DNA from: a candidate division NC10 bacterium CSP1-5
GTDB taxonomy: Bacteria; Methylomirabilota; Methylomirabilia; Methylomirabilales; CSP1-5
Assembly (NCBI GenBank): GCA_001443495.1
Contig: LDXR01000009.1
Coordinates: 1 to 64,000, forward strand
DNA: 64,000 nt
Direction: 5' to 3'
Below, piece after piece: positions 62,043 to 64,000 of the stretch. The notes beneath the pieces are model-generated. The model ran no database searches and had not been told where the DNA came from. It worked only from the letters and a program-made list of their open reading frames with translations. Both the position numbers and the translations under genes were made by a program. Every line of letters starts with the position of its first letter. Position 1 is the stretch's first letter.

Positions 62043-63842
62043 ATGGGCAACGTGAGGCGCCCCGGGAAAAAGGATGCTCAACTGCCTCGCTTTATCGAGG
62101 GAAGGGCTGAAGAGGTCCAGGAACTCTTCGGAGCCCCGGTGCCTATACTGCCGGAAGGCCCCGAGGCTACCGAAGACCAACCCGCTTTTCTCGTCCAGCT
62201 GCACCCCGGTCTTCAACCCGCCTTCCTGAACTTCCTGGGAACGATCTCCCGTTCCCTGGCCGAGAGCGTCGGAGAGCCCCGGGAGTCTCAACAGACCGAG
62301 TGGGCCTATTTCCAACTCCTGCTCCAGATCACCAAAAATATCATCGAGAACGAGCGGCGCTCTGGGCTCCTGAACCTCTTCTGGCTGGCCCATTCCAAGG
62401 AGGTCGCGGGCACTGTCCACGAGTACTTCAACCGTGAAGGGGTTCCGGCGTATCTCAAGTACCAGATGCACCCGCTGGTACGCGGTTTCTACCGTCTCCT
62501 TCATCGATCAACCTTGCACCATTTCTCCAGCAGCGCCGCTCAAACCCTGGAGTATAACCTCGGGAACCCGTTCAACCATCGCCTGATGGAGAGCCTTTTC
62601 GACGATCAACTTCCCCTCACCGAGCTAGACATGCCCCGCGTGAATCTCGAGGGGGTGCTGATCCCCCAAAACCGGCGGTTCCGTCTCAGCGGGGAGGAGT
62701 TCAGAGAGCTGGCGAATGTCCTGCGTGACCGGATTCGCCAGGGGGTCATCAGGCAAGAGTACCCGCTGCTTGATCTGGTGAAGGCCCATCTGCCGACCCT
62801 GGACGCGTCCATATATGATCAGGAGGCAGCCCGAGTCAAGATGATGTTTCACCCGACCATCGTGACGTATCTCCTCACGGACTACGACGAGACCCACGGG
62901 CGGCTCACCAGTTCATCCGTCCTCAAGGCGGCTCGGGACCGCCGCGGCGGATGGCAACATCTCTTCCGGGATTACCTCGACCTTGTCCAGGCGGTGCGAC
63001 GCTCTGAAGTTATCCACTGGCAACGGAGCAACATTGCCCTGATTCCTGCAGGGTTCGTCGAAATCGACCTCAAGAAATACTTCGCCGAGGGGCGGCTCTT
63101 CCAGTTTTCCGAAGCCACCGAGATCGTCCAGAGTGCGCGCAAGGTGACGATTCTCTTTGCGGACCTCCGGGGTTTTACGGCGGCCTCGGAGGGTGGAATC
63201 TCTGAAGTTGAGCTCTCGCGTTCCCTGTACCCTGTGTTCGACCCCGTGGCCGGCATCGTCAGACGGTTCCAGGGGCAAATCGACAAATTCACTGGTGACG
63301 GAGTGATGATCACTTTTGGCACCGCCCAGGCCACCCCTGAAGACGAAATGAACGCCCTCCGCACCGCGATTGCGATCCAAGGGGTGGTCAAGGAGCTCCA
63401 GGCGCAGGGCAGGATGTCTTACCGCATGGGAATCAGTCTTCATACGGGTCGGGCCCAAATCAGCCGCTTCATCCGCGACGAAAAGTCGGTCGATACCACG
63501 GTGATCGGCCGCCATGTCAATATCGCCAGCCGTGTCACAGGCTCTGGGAGCCGCCCCTGGGAGTTGGAAGACGAGACGAGACCCCAGCTGGGAAATGTGG
63601 ATCAAGACGTCTGGATCGATCAGGAAGGGATCCTGTACAACTGGGGAATTGCAGCGACCCAAGAGCATGTGGAGGTGCTTCGACGCAGTGTCCCCTGGCA
63701 GGTGGAGGAAGGGAAGCGGGGCACCCGATATACGTATTTCGACCCGAAACTCCAAAAAAAGATCTTGATCGAGTATGTGGGGGATGCTAAGTTGAAGGGT
63801 GTCGGGCGGGCGCAGCCTATCTACCGGGTGATCACCGCTTGA
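62043..63842 (+). CDS. Class III nucleotidyl cyclase with an unknown N-terminal domain
   Basis: The 599-residue protein has no signal peptide or membrane span. The C-terminal catalytic domain (about 365-560) has both metal aspartates, D374 in 'F-A-D-L-R-G-F-T' and D419 in 'F-T-G-D-G-V-M'. It also has K415 of the purine-specifying pair, T in 'T-T-V-I-G', and the transition-state Asn/Arg in 'V-N-I-A-S-R'. This set predicts adenylate cyclase activity. The first 360 residues are helical and not recognised; they probably sense something. The gene follows the IHF gene by 57 bases. Confidence 0.8.
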   Translation: MGNVRRPGKKDAQLPRFIEGRAEEVQELFGAPVPILPEGPEATEDQPAFLVQLHPGLQPAFLNFLGTISRSLAESVGEPRESQQTEWAYFQLLLQITKNIIENERRSGLLNLFWLAHSKEVAGTVHEYFNREGVPAYLKYQMHPLVRGFYRLLHRSTLHHFSSSAAQTLEYNLGNPFNHRLMESLFDDQLPLTELDMPRVNLEGVLIPQNRRFRLSGEEFRELANVLRDRIRQGVIRQEYPLLDLVKAHLPTLDASIYDQEAARVKMMFHPTIVTYLLTDYDETHGRLTSSSVLKAARDRRGGWQHLFRDYLDLVQAVRRSEVIHWQRSNIALIPAGFVEIDLKKYFAEGRLFQFSEATEIVQSARKVTILFADLRGFTAASEGGISEVELSRSLYPVFDPVAGIVRRFQGQIDKFTGDGVMITFGTAQATPEDEMNALRTAIAIQGVVKELQAQGRMSYRMGISLHTGRAQISRFIRDEKSVDTTVIGRHVNIASRVTGSGSRPWELEDETRPQLGNVDQDVWIDQEGILYNWGIAATQEHVEVLRRSVPWQVEEGKRGTRYTYFDPKLQKKILIEYVGDAKLKGVGRAQPIYRVITA

Positions 63843-63867
63843 CGATCCGGGAAGGCCGATGGTACGA

Positions 63868-64000
63868 TGAGAATTACCTTATGGGCGCCCTGGAGGATGC
63901 AGTACATCGTGGGACCGAGGTCCGACGGATGTATCCTCTGTGAGAAGGCGCACGACACGGAAGACACCAAGAATCTGATTCTGGCCAGGGGCTCCTGTAC
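63868..64000 (+). CDS. HIT-family protein, start only (cut by window end)
   Basis: ATG 63868 opens a frame beginning M-R-I-T-L-W-A-P-W-R-M-Q-Y-I, followed by a C-x2-C pair (C-I-L-C). This is the typical N-terminus of HIT/Ap4A-phosphorylase-like proteins, in which the W-A-P-W-R stretch and a Cys pair precede the fold. Only 44 codons are visible, and the His triad would lie outside the window. The role, probably nucleotide hydrolysis or phosphorolysis, is inferred from the family. Confidence 0.7.

Overview
The window is a GC-rich bacterial chromosome segment with short intergenic gaps and almost every gene on the + strand (rpsT is the only clear - strand gene). LptE, MurJ, Psd, PssA, PlsC and several lipoproteins point to a didermic (Gram-negative) cell. 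The mix of acyl-CoA/ETF/B12-mutase genes with a SAM-I riboswitch fits a deep-branching group such as NC10 (Methylomirabilota) or a deltaproteobacterium-like lineage; this is an inference from gene content, and no 16S or marker search was possible.

Region 1, about 1-6050, is an accessory island with lower GC and mostly unfamiliar genes. It holds a small BamE/SmpA-like lipoprotein, a trypsin-like protease lipoprotein, a 446-aa protein whose C-terminus carries a HEPN-type Rx4H motif, a PD-(D/E)xK nuclease-like protein and two small membrane proteins. A repeated 3'-tail/promoter module occurs two to three times, and the island ends in a fragment of a REP-associated (Y1) transposase. Region 2, 6173-8556, is a SAM-I riboswitch unit: NIL-domain protein, threonine-synthase-like PLP enzyme and a ThiS/MoaD-like carrier ending in GGK. 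It may be a sulfur-carrier route to homocysteine.

Region 3, 8946-26010, is a large acyl-CoA cluster: 3-hydroxyacyl-CoA dehydrogenase, enoyl-CoA hydratase, two acyl-CoA dehydrogenases, EtfBA, a membrane ETF:quinone FeS oxidoreductase, a B12-binding-like protein, both subunits of a B12 mutase, a cysteine-less thiolase homologue with its DUF35 partner, MeaB, a two-subunit CoA-transferase and a homocysteine methyltransferase. The mutase has the Phe/Gln substrate pair of isobutyryl-CoA mutase rather than the Tyr/Arg pair of methylmalonyl-CoA mutase. The cluster therefore reads as interconversion of isobutyryl-CoA and butyryl-CoA followed by beta-oxidation, with electrons passed by ETF to the membrane quinone pool.

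Region 4, 26040-33077, contains a zinc-ribbon mini-gene, a GT4 glycosyltransferase with an amylo-1,6-glucosidase-like enzyme, a PhaR-type regulator with a small upstream ORF, recA and pilT. Region 5, 33186-49398, is housekeeping: alaS, psd-pssA, leuA-leuC-leuD-asd-truA, leuS-lptE-holA, rpsT (-) and murJ. Region 6, 49548-64000, contains an unassigned ThDP enzyme, ilvBNC, a DUF4845-like membrane protein, miaA-aroA-cmk-plsC-rpsA-sppA-ihf, a class III nucleotidyl cyclase with an unfamiliar N-terminus, and the start of a HIT-family gene cut by the window edge. Several gene ends (recA, leuD, leuS, the B12-binding protein) run straight into short degenerate repeats.
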